Shown in pieces: positions 61,314-64,000 of a stretch of DNA of 64,000 nt. Positions within the stretch are counted from its first letter, which is position 1, and every line of letters begins with the position of its first letter. The position numbers and the translations under genes are program-made. The DNA is from Sphingomonas colocasiae (GTDB lineage Bacteria > Pseudomonadota > Alphaproteobacteria > Sphingomonadales > Sphingomonadaceae): contig NZ_JAINVV010000011.1 of the NCBI RefSeq assembly GCF_019880585.1, forward strand, positions 1 through 64,000, in the 5' to 3' direction. The notes under the pieces were generated by a model. It was given only the letters and a program-made list of their open reading frames with translations, was not told the DNA's origin and did no database searches.

Positions 61314-63341
61314 ATGGCAAACACCCAAGCAAAAAGCCTGTTCACCGTCGATCTCGTCGTGCCGGCGATCAAGGCGTCGTTCCTGAAACTCGATCCGCGC
61401 GAATTGATCCGCAATCCGGTGATGTTCACCACCGCCGTCGTCGCAGCGCTGCTCACCATATTGCTGGTCGTCGGGCAGGATGCGCTGGCCACCGGCTTCA
61501 AGCTGCAACTCGTCATCTGGCTCTGGCTGACGGTGCTGTTCGGCACTTTCGCGGAGGCGCTGGCCGAAGGGCGCGGCAAGGCGCAGGCCGCGTCCTTGCG
61601 CGCGACCAAGGCCGAACTCACCGCGAAACGGCTCAGGAACGGCGCGATCACATCGGTGCCCGCCAGCCAGCTGCGCGCGGGGGATGTCGTCCTGGTCGAG
61701 ACCGGCGATCTGATCCCGGCCGACGGCGAAGTGATCGAGGGGGTCGCATCGGTCAACGAATCCGCGATCACCGGCGAAAGCGCGCCGGTGATCCGCGAGG
61801 CGGGCGGGGACCGTTCCGCCGTCACCGCGGGCACGCGCGTGATCTCCGATCGGATCACGGTGCGCGTCACCGTCGATCCGGGCCAGGGCTTTCTCGATCG
61901 CATGATCGCGCTGGTCGAGGGCGCCGAACGGCAGAAGACGCCGAACGAGATCGCGCTGACGCTGCTGCTGGTGGGCCTCACCATCATCTTCCTGATCGCG
62001 GTCGGCACCATTCCGGGCTTCGCCAGCTATGCCGGCGGCAGCATCCCCGTCGCGATCCTCGCGGCGCTGCTGATCACGCTCATCCCCACCACCATCGCCG
62101 CGCTGCTCTCCGCCATCGGCATCGCCGGCATGGACCGTCTGGTCCGCTTCAACGTGCTCGCCAAATCGGGTCGCGCGGTGGAGGCGGCGGGCGATGTCGA
62201 CGTGCTGCTGCTCGACAAGACCGGCACGATCACGATCGGCGATCGCCAGGCCAGCGAATTCCGCGCGGTCGGCGGCACCTCGGCCCAGGAACTGGCCGAA
62301 GCGGCGCTGCTCGCCAGCCTTGCCGACGAAACGCCTGAGGGTCGCTCGATCGTGGTGCTCGCGCGCGAGAAATTCGGCCTCGCCCGCAGCTTGCCCGCCG
62401 ATGCGGAGGTGATCCCCTTCACCGCCCAGACCCGCGTGTCGGGCGTCCGGACCGGCGGTGCGCTCGTGCAGAAGGGCGCGGTGGATTCGATCCTCCGCGC
62501 CAATCCGGGCGCGGGAGAAACCGCGGCGGCGACCGAACTGCGCCGCATCACCGACGAGATCGCGCGCGCCGGCGGCACCCCGCTGGCGGTCGCGAAGGAC
62601 GGCCGCCTGCTCGGCGCCATCTTCCTGAAGGATGTGGTGAAGGCGGGCATTCGCGAACGCTTCGCCGAACTGCGCGCCATGGGCATCCGCACGGTGATGA
62701 TCACCGGAGACAATCCGTTGACCGCCGCCGCGATCGCCGCCGAAGCGGGCGTCGACGATTTCCTCGCGCAGGCGACGCCGGAGGACAAGCTGGCATTGAT
62801 CCGCCAGGAACAGGAAGGCGGCAGGCTCGTCGCGATGTGCGGAGACGGCACCAACGACGCGCCCGCCCTCGCCCAGGCCGATGTCGGCGTCGCGATGAAC
62901 ACCGGCACCCAGGCCGCGCGCGAAGCCGGCAACATGGTCGATCTCGACAGCGATCCGACCAAGCTGATCGAGGTCGTCGGCCTCGGCAAGCAGTTGCTGA
63001 TGACGCGCGGCGCGCTCACCACCTTCTCGGTCGCCAACGACGTCGCCAAATATTTCGCGATCATCCCGGCGATGTTCGTCACGCTTTATCCGGGGCTCGG
63101 CGTGCTCAACGTCTTGGGTCTCGACAGTCCGGAAAGCGCGATCCTCTCGGCGATCATCTTCAACGCGCTGATCATCCCGCTGCTGGTGCCGCTGGCGCTG
63201 AAGGGGGTCGCCTACAAGCCGATGGGCGCGGGCCCGCTGCTGGCGCGCAACCTGGCGGTCTACGGCCTTGGCGGCCTTGTCGCTCCCTTTATCGGCATCA
63301 AACTCATCGACCTGGTGGTCGGCGGCCTCGGCCTGGCATAA
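61314..63341 (+). CDS. kdpB: K+-transporting P-type ATPase subunit KdpB
   Basis: This 675-residue P-type ATPase has the actuator motif AITGES, the phosphorylated Asp301 in DKTGT, and the hinge [10 protein letters not shown]. The frame is open upstream inside kdpA, but ATG 61314 fits the family N-terminus and follows kdpA by 14 bp. Confidence 0.96.
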   Translation: MANTQAKSLFTVDLVVPAIKASFLKLDPRELIRNPVMFTTAVVAALLTILLVVGQDALATGFKLQLVIWLWLTVLFGTFAEALAEGRGKAQAASLRATKAELTAKRLRNGAITSVPASQLRAGDVVLVETGDLIPADGEVIEGVASVNESAITGESAPVIREAGGDRSAVTAGTRVISDRITVRVTVDPGQGFLDRMIALVEGAERQKTPNEIALTLLLVGLTIIFLIAVGTIPGFASYAGGSIPVAILAALLITLIPTTIAALLSAIGIAGMDRLVRFNVLAKSGRAVEAAGDVDVLLLDKTGTITIGDRQASEFRAVGGTSAQELAEAALLASLADETPEGRSIVVLAREKFGLARSLPADAEVIPFTAQTRVSGVRTGGALVQKGAVDSILRANPGAGETAAATELRRITDEIARAGGTPLAVAKDGRLLGAIFLKDVVKAGIRERFAELRAMGIRTVMITGDNPLTAAAIAAEAGVDDFLAQATPEDKLALIRQEQEGGRLVAMCGDGTNDAPALAQADVGVAMNTGTQAAREAGNMVDLDSDPTKLIEVVGLGKQLLMTRGALTTFSVANDVAKYFAIIPAMFVTLYPGLGVLNVLGLDSPESAILSAIIFNALIIPLLVPLALKGVAYKPMGAGPLLARNLAVYGLGGLVAPFIGIKLIDLVVGGLGLA

Positions 63342-63351
63342 GGAAAGAACC

Positions 63352-63927
63352 ATGGGCAAGGATTTTACCTCCGCACTGCGTCCCGCGATCGTCATGACGA
63401 TCCTGTTCGCGGCCCTGCTCGGGCTGGCCTATCCGCTGGCGATCACCGGCATCGGCCAGGCGATCTTCCCCGTCCAGGCCAATGGCAGCCTGGTGGTCGA
63501 GAACGGCAAGGTCGTCGGCTCCACCGTGGTGGGCCAGGCCTTCACCAGCGACCGCTATTTCCAGACGCGCCCCTCCGCCGCCGGCCAGGGCTATGACGGG
63601 CTCGCCTCGTCGGGCTCCAACCTCGGCCCCACCAGCCAGGCGCTGATCGATCGCGTGAAGGGCGATGTGGAGAAGCGCCGGGCGGAAGGCGTGTCGGGCG
63701 CCCTGCCCGCCGATCTCGTCACCGCGAGCGGATCGGGGCTCGACCCCGATCTCTCGCCCCAGGCCGCGCTCGCCCAGGTCGAACGCGTCGCGCGGGTTCG
63801 CGGCCTGCCAGCCGCGCGCGTCCGCGCGCTCGTCGCGGCGCAGGTCGAACAGCCGCTGCTCGGCGTGCTCGGCGAACCCCGCATCAACATCCTGTCGCTC
63901 AATCGAGCGCTCGACCGGCTGCGTTGA
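63352..63927 (+). CDS. kdpC: K+-transporting ATPase subunit KdpC
   Basis: This 191-residue subunit has one N-terminal membrane helix ([20 protein letters not shown]) and a periplasmic domain with [17 protein letters not shown] and SGSNLGPT, both typical of KdpC, which stabilises KdpA-KdpB and aids ATP use. AAGGAAAG precedes the ATG. Confidence 0.95.
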   Translation: MGKDFTSALRPAIVMTILFAALLGLAYPLAITGIGQAIFPVQANGSLVVENGKVVGSTVVGQAFTSDRYFQTRPSAAGQGYDGLASSGSNLGPTSQALIDRVKGDVEKRRAEGVSGALPADLVTASGSGLDPDLSPQAALAQVERVARVRGLPAARVRALVAAQVEQPLLGVLGEPRINILSLNRALDRLR

Positions 63928-64000
63928 ACCAACCGGCGCGCCCTTCGCCCGAAGCCCTTCTGCGCCAGGCGGCGCAGGAGGGTCGCGGCACGCTGAAGAT
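63924..64000 (+). CDS. kdpD: Sensor kinase KdpD, N-terminal fragment
   Basis: A TTG at 63924 overlaps the kdpC stop (TTGA) and opens a frame to the window end. The 25 codons ([19 protein letters not shown] then RGTLK) match the KdpD N-terminus, just before its Usp-like ATP-binding region. The rest lies outside the window. KdpD and KdpE regulate the operon in response to potassium limitation. Confidence 0.85.
   Translation, partial: MNQPARPSPEALLRQAAQEGRGTLK

Noticed and set aside
1-64000. CRISPR arrays, tRNA and rRNA genes
   Set aside because: No regularly spaced repeats, cloverleaf-like segments or rRNA signatures were seen on either strand by eye; a covariance-model scan would be decisive.

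Overview
The window is GC-rich throughout, with nearly every third codon position G or C, apart from a few AT-rich pockets. It carries five large TonB-dependent receptors (four starting with the plug motif DEIVVTAQKRS or a close variant), many amide and peptide hydrolases, FdxA ferredoxin next to a FinR-like regulator, a TorF-type porin and a kdp operon. This is the gene content of a sphingomonad (Alphaproteobacteria, Sphingomonadales), probably chromosomal. No rRNA, tRNA, CRISPR array or intact insertion sequence was seen.

Layout. 1-279 is the tail of an RTX calcium-binding protein. 345-7175 holds a class C beta-lactamase-like hydrolase divergent from a TetR regulator, an M17 aminopeptidase, and a receptor followed by an FMN alpha-hydroxy-acid oxidase. 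7186-14647 is a cell-surface polysaccharide region: a Wzx-like flippase, an OmpR/histidine kinase pair, then a tight operon of nucleotidyltransferase, HAD phosphatase, CDP-glycerol glycerophosphotransferase-like enzyme and GT4 glycosyltransferase. 14670-37255 is a catabolic island: two PLP ammonia-lyase-type dehydratases, an Asp/Glu/hydantoin racemase-family protein, two receptors, a MalT-like LuxR regulator, a short HyuA, an NCS1 permease, a DUF917 protein, an HSL-type hydrolase, a half-size asparaginase-like protein, an acyl-CoA ligase/amidase/MFS operon, an esterase and a TetR regulator. It reads as import and stepwise hydrolysis of a cyclic amide (hydantoin- or lactam-like) compound; the substrate is unknown.

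37276-39829 is a toxin-immunity locus: an intact DUF1851/Tdi1-type immunity gene beside a zinc-peptidase toxin whose AT-rich C-terminus is broken by a nonsense codon and a frameshift. 40074-43527 has an exported protein, a second serine hydrolase/TetR divergent pair related to the first, and an AT-rich pocket. 43762-45984 is a finR-fpr-fdxA redox module. The next 3 kb holds a SEL1-repeat protein flanked by copies of the fdxA 3' end and two small exported proteins.

49750-56786 is a FecI/FecR/TonB-receptor/S9-peptidase system with two matching ECF-type promoters, one before the sigma gene and one before the receptor, suggesting autoregulated peptide scavenging. 57221-64000 has a double TonB_C-domain protein, a TorF-type porin, and kdpFABC with the start of kdpD. 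A 27-codon membrane micropeptide gene precedes kdpF.
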